A DNA stretch of 64,000 nt. Source: Conchocele bisecta (lineage: Eukaryota; Mollusca; Bivalvia; Lucinida; Thyasiridae). Position numbers and translations under genes: made by a program. The notes beneath the pieces are model-generated. The model did no database searches, was not told the origin of the DNA, and was given only the letters and a program-made list of their open reading frames with translations. The stretch lies in NCBI GenBank assembly GCA_029237695.1, contig CM055271.1, positions 31,802,462 through 31,866,461 of the forward strand, read 5' to 3'. Below are positions 43,265 through 53,964 of the stretch, piece by piece (positions within the stretch are counted from its first letter, which is position 1; every line of letters starts with the position of its first letter).

Positions 43265-43372
43265 TATAATTAGGAGATATTAACTCCTAATTAGGAGATG
43301 CTAAGTCCTAATCATGATATAGTAACTCATAATTAGGAGAGAGTAACTCTTAATTAGGAGATACTAAGTTGT
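43265..43372. repeat. ~20-bp palindromic tandem array (CTCCTAATTAGGAG)
   Basis: Five diverged units alternate with TTAACTCCTAATTAGGAGAT and ACTCATAATTAGGAGAGAG. The core CTCCTAATTAGGAG is a perfect palindrome. Two more perfect units lie at 44452-44490. Confidence 0.75.
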
Positions 43373-44445
43373 AGTGTATACCAGAATGTAGCTTTCGTGT
43401 CATATGTTTGTTAAACGCAAACTTTCACTTGTTTTGGCTCGTTTGTGTTACAGAGGTTTAAAAAATACAATTTTAGGGTGAATATGTCCGCCAAATCCAA
43501 GATGGCCGCCATCAAAATAGAAATAAAACATATATGCTTCAATTTGACTTTAAAGTTATCCTTAGAACGGCAATACAATTGTATCATATACACTTTCCAC
43601 TGATCATTTAGGCTGTATTTACTCGATATCGCCACCGACAAGGGGCAAGAACACGTGTCTGTTAGCCAGAAATCGCCACTTTCATCACGCTCCGTCGATT
43701 CAAAATTCACGTACTAAAAGGTGTCAACATGTCATCTTTGCAAGCGAATTATTCAGAGAATACGTTGTCATCGGTATTCTGATCGTGATCGTTGGCAGTC
43801 GTATTCATTTCTGCGTCAGTACATACCAGATACCTTGTTGATAATGTCCTGATTGAATTAAGGAAGTATGTCATAGAACGATACACGTGGCTTCAATCAT
43901 AATTGCTTCATAAGAGTGATGTGATATATTAATGTAAGATATGTGAATATTGTCTTGTTACTGTGTACTATATGGTACATTGAGTTGCCATCTCCGCCAT
44001 CTTTGTATTTAAAAACCATCGTACAGTTTCACCTCTTCGACCGTTTGACACATATGGCAAATAATAGGACAGTAAAACTAATAAAATGTGTATGTCACTG
44101 GATTTGATACAGTATGTATGGTAATACAGGTGTATATGGACAGCACTGTGTATTTATCTGCACGCTAATGTACACATATGTTATACATGTTTCCCATCCC
44201 ATTAAGGAAGCAATCATTTTTTAATCAAACGATGATCAAGTATAGAATTGGTCCTAAAAATGACACTTAATTATCTGCTGTCGTTCCGCGACGCCATCTT
44301 GTCGACATGTACATGTATATACCTAATTGTCTGCACCATATACCGGAAATTATACACCATATCACAATACCGACAGTGACAACCCCTACTATTTCCTAAT
44401 TAGAACTAATTATACTGTTCGTCGTCATCCATATAAACACGTGGT
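43373..44445 (+). other. Sequence downstream of the unknown gene, nothing recognised
   Basis: CCAAGATGGCCGCCAT at 43498 recalls the tandem units of the AGCTCACC element but is isolated. No exon with homology was found. Confidence 0.45.
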
Positions 44446-44568
44446 TTCTATCTCCTAATTAGGAGTTTGTATCTCCTAATTAGGAGATAGAAATATGTTA
44501 GAATTGGCACCAGTATTGGTACAACTAACAAAACTGTTAATGTAGTCCTGGGGTCCGTTTCACTATAG

Positions 44569-45133
44569 TCTGTTTCATGAAAGCTGCCCAAATTTTACGG
44601 CTATATAAAACAATTCAAAAACAATATTATTTTCGATAATATTAAATTAAAGGAAAATTTAAGAATGAGCGTTCTTTTTATTTCGTGAAATTCGGTCAAA
44701 TATTGATTTTATTACGAAAAATTGATTTGTCTATGGGAATTTAACATGGGGGAAAAAGTGGTAAGGAAGTGTGGGAGGAGTCAAAAAACGAAATAATTTG
44801 GAAATTGACTCCGAAACCTGACTAGATAGCTTGGATATGATCTAACTAAGAAAACTAAAGTTAAATTTTAAAAATCGGTCCAGTATTTCTAAAATTCAAA
44901 AAAATTTCCCCATGTTAAATCCCCATAGACATCTTCACTACTCCGTGAAGATGTCTATGGGGATTTAACATGGGGAAATTGTTTTTTCGCAATAAAATCA
45001 ATATTTGAGCAAATTTCACGAAATAAAAAGAAGGCTCATTCTTAATTTTTCCTTTAATTTAATATTATCAAATGAAATCTTGTTTTTGAATTGTTTATAT
45101 AGCCGTAAAATTTGGGCAGCTTTCGTGAAACAG
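44569..45133. repeat. Family E MITE inserted in a family C MITE
   Basis: Termini GTCTGTTTCATGAAAGCTGC and GCTTTCGTGAAACAGAC. The left flank is GGTCCGTTTCACTATA (a family C start) and the right flank TATAATGTTCGTAACTGC (family C interior). Both sides carry TATA. Confidence 0.8.
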
Positions 45134-45138
45134 ACTAT

Positions 45139-45332
45139 AATGTTCGTAACTGCAAAATTATGATAGTCTGTAAATTGCACATTAACACTGTTTTCTTGTA
45201 AAACTTTATTGGATTTATATTTATTGAGCATGCAGCATATGTTCAATAAATATAGATACATCAATTAAAATTTCCAGACGATCCTAAATGTGCACTTACG
45301 AACATTGTATTCGTACACAATTTAGTGAAACG
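45139..45332. repeat. Family C MITE, remainder
   Basis: ATGTTCGTAACTGCAAAATT through TTTAGTGAAACGGTCTCC. Together with 44551-44568 it makes one family C copy. Confidence 0.8.
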
Positions 45333-45389
45333 GTCTCCAGGCTCCTAGTTGCGTTCTCGTAACTCTTCAAATACTCCAACATCGTCCTT

Positions 45390-45958
45390 ACTGTCTGTTT
45401 CACGAAAGCTGCCCAAATTTTACGGCCATATAAACAATTAAAAAACCATATTTTTTTCGATAATATTAAATTAAAGCAAAATTTAAGAATGAGCCTTCTT
45501 TTTATTTCATGAAATTTGGTCAAATATTGATTTTATTGCGAAAACAAAATTTCCCCATGTTAAATCCCCATAGACATCTTTACGGAGTGAAGATGTCTAT
45601 GGGGATTTAACATGGGGCAATTTTTTAGAATTTCAGAAATACTGGACCGATTTTTAAAATTTAACCTTTGTTATCTTAGTTAGATCATATCCAAGCTATC
45701 TAGCCAGGTTTAGGAGTCAATTTCCAAAAAAATATTGTTTTTTGACTCCTCCCCCAACTCCTCTACCTCTTTTTCCCCATGTTAAATTCCCATAGACAAA
45801 TCAATTTTTCGTAATAAAATCAATATTTTACCGAATTTCACGAAATAAAAAGAAGGCTCATTCTTAATTTTTCCTTTAATTTAATATTATCAAAAGAAAT
45901 CTTGTTTTTGAATTGTTTATATAGCCGTAAAATTTGGGCAGCTTTCGTGAAACAGACA
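45390..45958. repeat. Family E fold-back MITE, inverted relative to the previous copy
   Basis: Ends GTCTGTTTCACGAAAGCTGC and GCAGCTTTCGTGAAACAGAC. The centre pairs CCCCATAGACATCTT with AAGATGTCTATGGGG around TACGGAGTG. Confidence 0.85.
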
Positions 45959-46136
45959 GTAGGTGAGGTAAGTGCCCGAAACTATCAAACCAAGTCCACG
46001 AGCAAAAGTATCTAGATTGAGATAATAAATAACAAGTTCATGTACTTTTGTTCTCAGACACGGGGTTTGCGGAATGTGAATCGAGGGCGGATTTTGTTTA
46101 ATATATATTGTGTGTGTCACAAGGTGAGAAAAATGT

Positions 46137-46211
46137 GCTCCGGCCCGGGGCTCGAACCCCGGGACCTCTGGTTTACCGTACCATCGCTCTAACCGACTGA
46201 GCTAGCCGGGC
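46137..46211 (-). repeat. tRNA-like SINE head (not a clean tRNA gene)
   Basis: On the minus strand GCCCGGCTAGCTCAGTCGGT has a canonical A box and GGGGTTCGAGCCCCGG a B box. The D arm is good, but the T loop is one base short, position 33 is not T, and the tip of the acceptor stem does not pair. It is best read as the tRNA-derived head of a SINE extending toward 45960. Confidence 0.65.
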
Positions 46212-46257
46212 ACGAATACACACTTCATCCCCTCTGTGAGTTAGGTACAGCGACATG

Positions 46258-46310
46258 ATGTTCGTCTCTGATTTTTCTCAAGTTGCCAGAACAATCAGAG
46301 ACGAACATCT
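46258..46310. repeat. Hairpin GATGTTCGTCTCTGATT / AATCAGAGACGAACATC
   Basis: 17-bp perfect arms with a loop of about 18 bases. On the minus strand it lies about 50 bases before the tRNA-like head. Confidence 0.75.
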
Positions 46311-46485
46311 GAACTAAAAAGAATATAAAGTTACTACATGTATAACCTCTTTAGACGTGAACAATCACAATATTGTATTCAACATATTATTTGCATGGTA
46401 GTGTTTTGTATTGATGATGTGGCGAATTTATAGAACAAGTTTATTTCTCCAATACGGAGCCCGCTGGGGACATGGATTTCTTTTT

Positions 46486-46662
46486 ATTAATTCGTTCCCA
46501 CGGAATAACAACTCGTTCCCTTAATTTAACAATTCGTTCCCTCGAATTAACAATTCGTTCCTACGATATAACAATTCGTTCCCATTAATTAACAATTCGT
46601 TCCCGTGGGAACGAATTGTTATTTCGTGGGAACGAATTGTTAAATTGAGGGAACGAATTGTG
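46486..46662. repeat. Tandem array that inverts in the middle (AACAATTCGTTCCC)
   Basis: About five ~25-bp units read AACAATTCGTTCC on the + strand from 46486 to 46602, then about four read GGGAACGAATTGTT up to 46662. The switch is the exact palindrome around 46602. The whole array can fold on itself. Confidence 0.85.
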
Positions 46663-47396
46663 GGAACGAATAACGATATCTGAGAACCAATGTACTTTTT
46701 ATGGCCTGAAAAAGAAAACTCAACCTGTCCCTATTTGTCGTGACATGTCACATAGTTGCCATATTTTAGTCACCGTGTTAACCAGTTCGCCCATACAGAC
46801 CATTAATGCAACATTTGCAAACACTGTAGATCCAGATGAGCCGGCTCATAACGAGCCGCCTCATCAGGATCTACAGTATTTTCAGTATATTTTTCAATTT
46901 TAAACAAATATACATTTTCTGGAGTAGCCCAAAATTTATCATGGAAAAAGCTATTGTTGGCCTTTTGTAACTGTGGTTGGAGAAATGGGGATTGTGGGAC
47001 CAAGGTAGATCCAGATCAGCCTGCACATCACACAGTCTTATCAGGAGCTGCATGGTTCACAATAACATAACGAAACACGCGCCATGCTTCTACCAAACAA
47101 TATAGATCGTCACCAGGCTACAAGAGTGCGCTATACGACCATGAACTACACTGGTCGCAGATCCATAAGCCTTATTTCTCCAGAGACAGCCATATTTAGG
47201 GGTGAACGTGTTAACCCTTTGAACCCGAAAGCCCGCTATAGCAGTTTATGCAAACAGTGCAGATCCTGGTGACGAGCCGGCTCGTCAACAGGATGTGCAC
47301 TTTTTGAAAGTAATTTTCATATTTTTGAGAACAAAAAATCTGAAAACCATTTTTGACGGATGGATAGTTCGCAAATTGAACATATAAAAATCGTGT
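46663..47396 (+). other. Intergenic with GATCAG and CTCATCAGGATC hairpins
   Basis: GTAGATCCAGATGAGCCGG with its complement at 46825-46880, a GATCAG copy at about 47005-47060 and a GAGCCGGCTCGTC pair at about 47265-47300. No coding sequence. Confidence 0.6.
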
Positions 47397-47621
47397 GAAC
47401 CCTTAGACCGCTATCTTCTGCTGTTTATTTTCTATTTTCATCAAAAACATGCTTTGTCAGCACTTTAGAATAATTTACAACATGCTTTGACAGCACTTCA
47501 GAATCATTTCCATTGGAAATGATTCTGAACTGCTGTCAAACCATGTTTTTATTGAGAAATAAGACAAGATATAAAAGCAACAGCAGACGACAATTGTTGT
47601 GAGTAGCGGTCTAAGGGTTAA
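47397..47621. repeat. Family D fold-back MITE
   Basis: AACCCTTAGACCGCTA to AGCGGTCTAAGGGTTAA. The GTCGTC of the left arm is partly lost; the TTCCATTGGAAATGATTC palindrome is intact. Confidence 0.85.
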
Positions 47622-47633
47622 TGTTGATTTCAG

Positions 47634-47706
47634 GCCGTGGACGCCGGTGTTTGCCCTGTTGGAGCACAAGTACATCGACAAGGCGCCTCCGTCGGTCAGT
47701 ACATAG
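47634..47706 (+). pseudogene. Orphan exon fragment resembling CFAP77 exon 4
   Basis: After TTGATTTCAG (acceptor, one-base phase) it reads PWTPVFALLEHKYIDK, against PSTPIFDLLEHKYQDK in CFAP77 exon 4 at 59153, in the same phase. Homology ends at 47682, followed by APPSVST and TAG at 47704-47706; a possible donor GTCAGT is at 47695. No other CFAP77-like exon was found nearby. Only about 12 bases separate it from the family D MITE upstream, and a family E MITE begins just downstream. Remnant of a duplicated CFAP77 gene is the simplest reading; alternatively it is a last exon captured by another gene. Confidence 0.8.
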
Positions 47707-47707
47707 A

Positions 47708-48222
47708 GAATACCAGTTCAGTGCACGACACCTGCCCAAATTGTACGGATATATAAACAATGCAAAAACATTTTTTTTTATCATATCAAAATTTAAGAGT
47801 GAGCCTCCATTTTATTTCGTGACATTTGGTCCAATATTGATTTAATTGCGAAAAAGAATTCCCCATATCAAATCCCCATAGATATCTTCACTCTGTCTAT
47901 AAAGATTTAACATGGGACATTTTTCTAATTTCAGAAATAGTGGATCGATTTTCAAACTTTAACTTTTGTTTTCTTAGTTAGATCTTTTCGAAGTTTTCTA
48001 GCAGGTTTCGGAGTCAATTTCCAAAATTGTTCGATTTTAGATCCTCCCACAGCTCAGCTCATCCACGTCCTTTTCCCCCATGTTACATTCCCATAGACAA
48101 ATTATTTTTGCGCAATGCAATCAATATTGGACCAAAATAAAAAGAAGGCTTATTTTTATATTTTGCTATAATTTAATATTATCTAAACAAAATTATTTGG
48201 GCAGGTTTCGTGAAACAGACAG
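47708..48222. repeat. Family E MITE, diverged
   Basis: Left end near ACCTGCCCAAATTGTACGG, right end GGGCAGGTTTCGTGAAACAG. The central hairpin is shortened (ATAGATATCTTCACTCTGTC). Confidence 0.75.
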
Positions 48223-48511
48223 TAGTCAGGTTGACAAAGACCATGTTACCGGCTCTAAAAGTTTTTACTCACTTGATTCTATATACTTAGGACCTCTCTA
48301 GTAAACTGTTATCATGCGGACATCAATAGGAAATCCTTGAGAAATTCGAGAAATCCAAGATGGCGGCCAAAATGGCGGCCTGGCTAAGTCCACTGTATTG
48401 GTTCATATCAAGTTTAGTAGACAAGGCTATGCAACTCGTTGAGGAATTCCCACTGTTTCCGAGCTGAACCGAACCGAGCCTCGTTATTCATACATACAGT
48501 GTCAGAGACCA

Positions 48512-48671
48512 GGGCGCCGTTTCACTAAACTTCGTACGACTAAAATGTTCGTAAGTGCAAAATTATGATAGTCTGTAAATTTCACATTAACAATGTTTTC
48601 TTGTAAACAAGTATTGAAATTGAAATTTCCAGACGAACATTTTAGTCGTACGAAGTTTAGTGAAACGGGCC
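48512..48671. repeat. Family C MITE with central deletion
   Basis: GCGCCGTTTCACTAAACTTC and AGTTTAGTGAAACGGGC ends. The GAGCATAGGCTGC palindrome is missing. Confidence 0.85.
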
Positions 48672-48885
48672 ACTTCGTCAGTTTCTTCGGCCTTTTCGAA
48701 GTGTTTCCCTGATTGATATGTTTGCATCGTTGTGCAGAATCACATTTTATTCATGTATATACAATCACATACAATCGAGATTCCCGGTAATTAGCCGGTA
48801 CCCATTTACAGCTTGGTGGACTGAAGCAGTGTCGATAAAGTGATAAATGTGACAATAGTAGCAATGCAGTTTTGACCACGATATA

Positions 48886-49157
48886 CATGGGCGGATTCAG
48901 GGGGGGGGGGGGGGGCGGACCCGGCGCGCGCCCCCCTAAAATTCGCCCAGTAAAGATTTTTTACAAGTTACAAGGCACGTTTCATGCCAAGTGCCATGTA
49001 TTCCATGCATTTTTCTGCTCCGCTCCGCTCGGTCGACTATTTTGCAATACTTGACTATATTATCGAACGAGCTTAGCTCGTTCGATAATGTAGTCAAGTA
49101 TTGCAAAATAGTTACGCCCCCCCCCCCCCCTAACCCGAAATCCTGGATCCGCGCCTG
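48886..49157. mobile_element. hAT5-like MITE with TSD ATATA
   Basis: Termini CATGGGCGGATTCAGG and CCTGGATCCGCGCCTG. ATATA at 48881-48885 and 49158-49162. The interior has G and C runs and a 38-bp-arm palindrome (49036-49112) centred on GAACGAGCTTAGCTCGTTC with a one-base loop and one mismatch. Confidence 0.82.
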
Positions 49158-49454
49158 ATATACAATTGAATAGAATTAGTAAGTGAAATAATCCTATGTA
49201 AGAAGTCAGTAGAAGAAAGGGGGCTAACTCCATGAGGGAGTCAGCCCCCTTCTTCCACAGACCACTTCATTATACCCCGGCATGCGAAGGATTATATAGT
49301 TTTCGTCATTCTGTCCGTCCATCCGTTCGTCCGTCCGGGCTAACATTGAGGGCTTAGGTGCTAGGATGAGGAGCCTAAGACAAAATAATTCACAATAGAC
49401 TTATAAGCCTATTGTAGTTTAGAGGTATTCCTTTAAACAAATATCCCATAAACT
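49158..49454 (+). other. Short hairpin and GTCCGTCC stretch, otherwise featureless
   Basis: GAAGAAAGGGGGCTAACTCC pairs with GAGTCAGCCCCCTTCTTC at about 49211-49255. Confidence 0.6.
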
Positions 49455-49907
49455 TAAAGGTACATGCCCACGCAGTAGATTATAATATAGTGATACAGAT
49501 ACTTTTGTATATTCTGTACGCATGACATTTTCTGGCAAACTTTTCATTCATTCACCATTACCCCACGTATTGATTGGCATTATTATATATTTTATTTTAG
49601 ACGAACATTTTCACACTGATATCAGGGGCGATAACCGTGTTTCCTTAAAATGTTAACGGACATTACTATTTATTCTCTGTATTTATTTTTTGATGTGCAA
49701 TGATCATACTTTATAATCTGTCGAAAATATTATTTGTTCAGGTGACGCATTTCATTTGTATAAATAAGTTACAAATATCATGCCTCATTTGCATATGAAA
49801 ATAGCCCGATACCAACGCGCGTCACTATCAGTAAAATAAATATTACTAAATGATTATATCTGTTTTCCGGGCACTTGTAATTTTTAGAACTGGTGGAATA
49901 AGTCATA
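49455..49907. mobile_element. Family K element, right-truncated
   Basis: It starts TTAAAGGTACATGCCCACG. Blocks CTGATATCAGGGGCGATAAC, CTGTATTTATTTTTTGATG and TGCCTCATTTGCATATGAAA are the reverse complement of the copy at 63.0-63.5 kb. It ends at AACTGGTGGAATAAG. Confidence 0.8.
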
Positions 49908-51085
49908 TGTGACTATCACTGGTGAAACGTGGCTTATGAATTGTACGACCAGTGCAAATCCTGATCAGCCTGTGCATCCGCACAGTCTGATCAGGATGTA
50001 CACTGTTCGCCATTCCATCAATTAAACACCCATCATATTTTTACCAGGTAATATAGCTCGTTAGCCTATGTACAGTAGTGTGCTATTTGATCAGGAGCTA
50101 CACTGGTCACAAATCCCATAAGCCCCATTTCTAGAGTCACAGCCACATAACGTGCGTTAATAACACTTTTCAATTCTTAATAACTTGGCCACAATGTGTG
50201 ACAGTCTATTTCGTCGAATACACCCCACTCCACTCTGAACACCCAATATCAAGGTTACTGAATACTTATAATGTTCATTGCATTATCAAGGCTATCAGCG
50301 AGGGGATTAACTTTGTAACAGCGATGACCTTGTGTTTGTTTGCAATTGTTAATCCACGCCCGCTCTAAACCTGAATGTTGGATCCGCCGCTGCTGGCAGC
50401 TTTCTTTGTATGATCAATTAACATTTCACATGTAACACAATTTTAAGCAACAGTTGAACGTCACAATGGTTTATTATGAATCCGTACATGGCTGTACATA
50501 ATGTTAAAATATTGAAGTAGATCTATGAAAATATATTCGGTTATGTGTAATAGCTAATGTATCAACATGTTCGTAAACAAGATGTTCATTAACGTGGTTG
50601 GACTATTATCAATGCCCCGTCCACACCCGTGCAACAAACCCCCACCCCACCACCATGACAATCCCACCTTGGAATTACTTCTCCATGTGCGATAACCATA
50701 CCCATATGTTGCACCAGAGACATATGCATCCTAACAATCATTGGTGGCACAGTCTGATCAGGATCTTCCCAGTTCGTATATGGGACGAAACACGTTAGTG
50801 CGAAATATATTTGAGCGAAACTATCAAAATTACAACAGTTATCCCCCTTTCAATACGTAGAGATCACTAGGTTGCGAAGTTTTAGACGGCTTATCGATTC
50901 CATGTCCTAATAACAAATCACTAGGTATTTACTGGAGTGACAGTCTGCGTCACGTGACACATTGATTACATTTCGTGTCGTCAAGGGGATCTGCCTCCAT
51001 TTCCCGTAGTTTAATATTGTCCTAGTAATTCACAGGGAAATAAATCAACAGAATTGTATTTTTATAGGAACGGCACGTTATCAAA
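49908..51085 (+). other. Region upstream of CFAP77, promoter not identifiable
   Basis: A GATCAG hairpin at about 49945-50015 and short repeat fragments lie here. The last 100 bases before the CFAP77 ATG show no TATA box or clear initiator. Confidence 0.5.
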
Positions 51086-51190
51086 ATGGCGGCTGCTACA
51101 GAAACACACTTTAATCCATATTCGTTTACTGCTGCTGGAGATTTAGGAAAAACGAGGGATACTATGTTACAAAATGAGCTTTTATTGCGG
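51086..51190 (+). CDS. CFAP77: CFAP77, coding exon 1
   Basis: The ATG at 51086 (context TCAAAATGGCG) starts MAAATETHFNPYSFTAAGD, then LGKTRDTMLQNELLLR; donor GTAATG at 51191, phase 0. RDTMLQNxLLxR followed in the next exon by ELGKPKRR is the N-terminal signature of the CFAP77 family (formerly C9orf171, DUF4483). CFAP77 is a microtubule inner protein of motile cilia, placed in the B-tubule near the outer junction of doublets. A short Ala-rich N-terminus precedes the conserved block, as is usual. Confidence 0.9.
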
Positions 51191-52237
51191 GTAATGTCTA
51201 TGTCGTTTTTTGTCATGTGTTTTCGCGTCTAGACTAGAGAGGGCTATGTAGCTTGCTGTTGGCTTAGTGCCTATGCATTAGCTGTGTTCTGTAATGTAGA
51301 ATATAGTTTATAGGGTAGTCTCTGGTTTCCCGGGCGCAGTTTATTGTGCCCCCACAGTTAAGAATAAGTAAGGGGTTGAAGCATTTGTTATGCATATTTA
51401 CTTTTGTAATTGAACATTATGTAACTAGCGGGATCATAGGGGGCCGCACATGAGCCCCTACATTAATGTAATTGATCCTTTAAAATGTTGCGCCCGGTAA
51501 ACCAGAGGTGTGCCAGTCTATATACTAGACTTATATTTATATATACTTTCCGGGTCACTGGAATTACCGGAAACCTCTTATTTACTGAAAACCACCGAAA
51601 TACCGGAAACCCCTGTAAATCACTATATAATGTCATAAATAAGTGTTTGTCGTGTCATAAATGGTTTGTTTACTATATAAAAAGAAAATCAGATATAGAC
51701 TTGTTTCTTTGATGTACAATTAAATCAAGACTAAACTTACATATGTCGCCGACTACACATCAAAAGCGGATTTTGGGGGGGGGGGGTGGGGGGGGGGGGG
51801 AATTAGTAATTGAGTATTGTCACTCCATCAATTCTTAAGCAATTGGGTATTTCAAAATTTTAATTGATTAGAATAAAATGACACTACTGTTTACACATCA
51901 ACAGACAGCAAATATTGAATAGTTTGTGCTTCGAAATAAAAACAAGTCTTGGCATTTCATTAGAATTGTCTCCTTGGAGACAATTCTAATGAAATACAAA
52001 GATGTGTTTTCTTAGAAAATAAGAAAAATGTGCTATATTTGTGGTCTGTTTATTGTTTTCTGCAACATGATAAAGGTAACATAAAATTTGTATTGCTTTT
52101 TGATACTCGCTACTTCTGATTTCAATTGGGTTTTTCGCAATTTTAATTGGGTATTTAAGCAAATACGCAGCTTATCTGGAGCACTGTTCACTCATAGCCC
52201 CCAGTCCTAATGGAATCCATTGTGTATCTTTTCACAG
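51191..52237 (+). other. CFAP77 intron 1
   Basis: A G-rich tract (51776-51800) abuts a left-truncated family A MITE (51801-52186). The rest is featureless. Confidence 0.65.
51801..52186. repeat. Family A MITE, left end replaced by a G tract
   Basis: It begins at AATTAGTAATTGAGTATTG without the GCTCCAGATAAG terminus and ends CAGCTTATCTGGAGCACTG. Confidence 0.83.
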
Positions 52238-52334
52238 ACAGAATTAGGCAAACCAAAGAGGCGAGGAGTCCACATACCGCAGGGCTACATATATGGCAAG
52301 CCAAATGATCAAATGGACGGTGGATCATGTGAAG
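52238..52334 (+). CDS. CFAP77: CFAP77, coding exon 2
   Basis: The exon is 97 bp, acceptor TTTTCACAG before 52238 and donor GTACGT at 52335; phase 0 in, phase 1 out. It reads TELGKPKRRGVHIPQGYIYG and KPNDQMDGGSCE. The YGKPN..DGG block is strongly conserved in CFAP77 and links directly to exon 1 and exon 3 in frame. Confidence 0.93.
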
Positions 52335-52398
52335 GTACGTATGCTGAATTTACCATGCTGCAGGCATGTGGTGGTCGCTCAAACCAGAATATAGACTT

Positions 52399-52730
52399 GC
52401 AGTGGCGTAGAATTGAAAAAAAAGGCTTATTTTTCGAAATATGCAATCAAATATTGGGGGTGGTGGGGGGGGGGTGTGCTATTGAGTCTGGAACAGAACG
52501 CATTTTGTATCTAACGTACATGTCGATTACAAACAAATGGTGCCGTAAATAATGCAGGAAAACGCTTTAGATAGGATCTCCGTTTCCAAAAAAATCAGGG
52601 AGGGGGATGCCCCCGGACCCCCCTAGCACTCTCCCTCACTTCGCTAGGTCGACGAGTGAGCCATGCTCACCCAATGTTCTACAATTTGATATGTGTGCGT
52701 ATCAGAAATTTGTCCCTGGCTACGCCCCTG
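52399..52730. mobile_element. hAT5-like MITE, CAGTGGCGTAG termini
   Basis: Termini CAGTGGCGTAGAATTG and CTGGCTACGCCCCTG; flanks ACTTG and ACTGG, an imperfect 5-bp TSD. The interior holds a G run and GGGGGATGCCCCCGGACC-type sequence like the copy at 62.9 kb. Confidence 0.72.
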
Positions 52731-52867
52731 ACTGGTCAGAGATGAAATGAACATGTTTTGCAACATTATGGTAGAATTCACGAAAATTGTGGTGTGGTCT
52801 GAATTTGTATCATACATGTATTTTGATTTGGCAGCATTTCAAAATAATTTCAGAGGGATTCTGAAGT

Positions 52868-53203
52868 CAGAGCTCCAGATAAAGTGTATATTGGCATATT
52901 TTACGCAATTATTTTAGCTGAATACGCATGGATTATCAAAAGTGGGAGTACAAAATACGCACAGCAATGTGAAAATACGCATTGATTTTCAAATTGTGTA
53001 ATGAAAATACTGTCATAAAGTTGAAAATTCACTTTGCTTTTTACAGCTCAAATAAGTGAATGTTTAAATTTTTATATTTTTTATCATTTGTTCCCTATTT
53101 AGTAATGAAGAAAACAATGAATCCATTTGTGAAAGTAAAATACGCAATGATTTTGAAATCGGGGTTTAGTACACTTTAGACACAAAGCTTAGCTGGAGAT
53201 CTG
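52868..53203. repeat. Family B fold-back MITE
   Basis: Full-length copy; the site corresponding to the 5.4 kb insertion reads ATATTTTTTATCATTTGTTC. Confidence 0.83.
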
Positions 53204-53362
53204 TGAAGTGCTGCCAAGCCATGTTTATATTGAGAAAAGGGAAATAAAAATAAATAGCAGAAAACAACATTTCTTCAACATTGTAATGTTTTATTATATG
53301 TGTTACAAAATATTCTTTATTTAGTTTTCTGAAGCTGGACTGAATAATAAGTATAATGTATC

Positions 53363-53791
53363 AGTGGGTGGTGGTTGGGCGAAAGAGATGGCGTAGGTTC
53401 CTCCTTACAGGAATTTGCCTGGTTTGGCCTTCCAGTACGTTTTTATCTTTGGCTCTTTTGCTACCTGGGAGTTGAATTGGGTTATTGCCCATTATAAAAG
53501 TAGTAAGATTATTACTGATCCTACTGCTTTTGGGAGGGGCCAAGTGATTCTGGTGTGGCGAGGACCTGGCATCAGATCAGGATTATTCTGTTTTCAGGGC
53601 TGAATATATAGTTTTGTTATTGTAATTTTAAGTAAATATTCAGTTCTGATTTTGGGATTTTCCCCCCATTTGTACATGTACTTGAACATGTACATGTAAT
53701 ACATATATGGGATTTAGTACTAAACCCATTGACCCGGCCTTAAATGACCTTAGCTGTTGATAGGCTGTTAAACCCCAACAAACAAACAAAA
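53363..53791 (+). mobile_element. SINE-like element (27159 type)
   Basis: Complete copy with GTGGGTGGTGGTTGGGCG head, GGACCTGGCATCAGATCAGG middle and ACCTTAGCTGTTGATAGGC tail. Confidence 0.75.
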
Positions 53792-53964
53792 AGTACAATG
53801 TATCAGAAGTTATTCTAATAAATAGTGGACATGACCAGACATGTATGCCAAACTTTCAAGTTTCGCAAAATGTCATGGAGTGTCATTGAATGTTATTTTT
53901 GATATCTATTATCAAAGCCTGATGTACAAGCAAACTGTGACAATACACTAAACAATGTGGTAAT

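Noticed and set aside
46137..46211. Functional tRNA gene on the minus strand
   Set aside because: The T loop is short, position 33 is not T and the acceptor tip does not pair; the A and B boxes fit a SINE head better.
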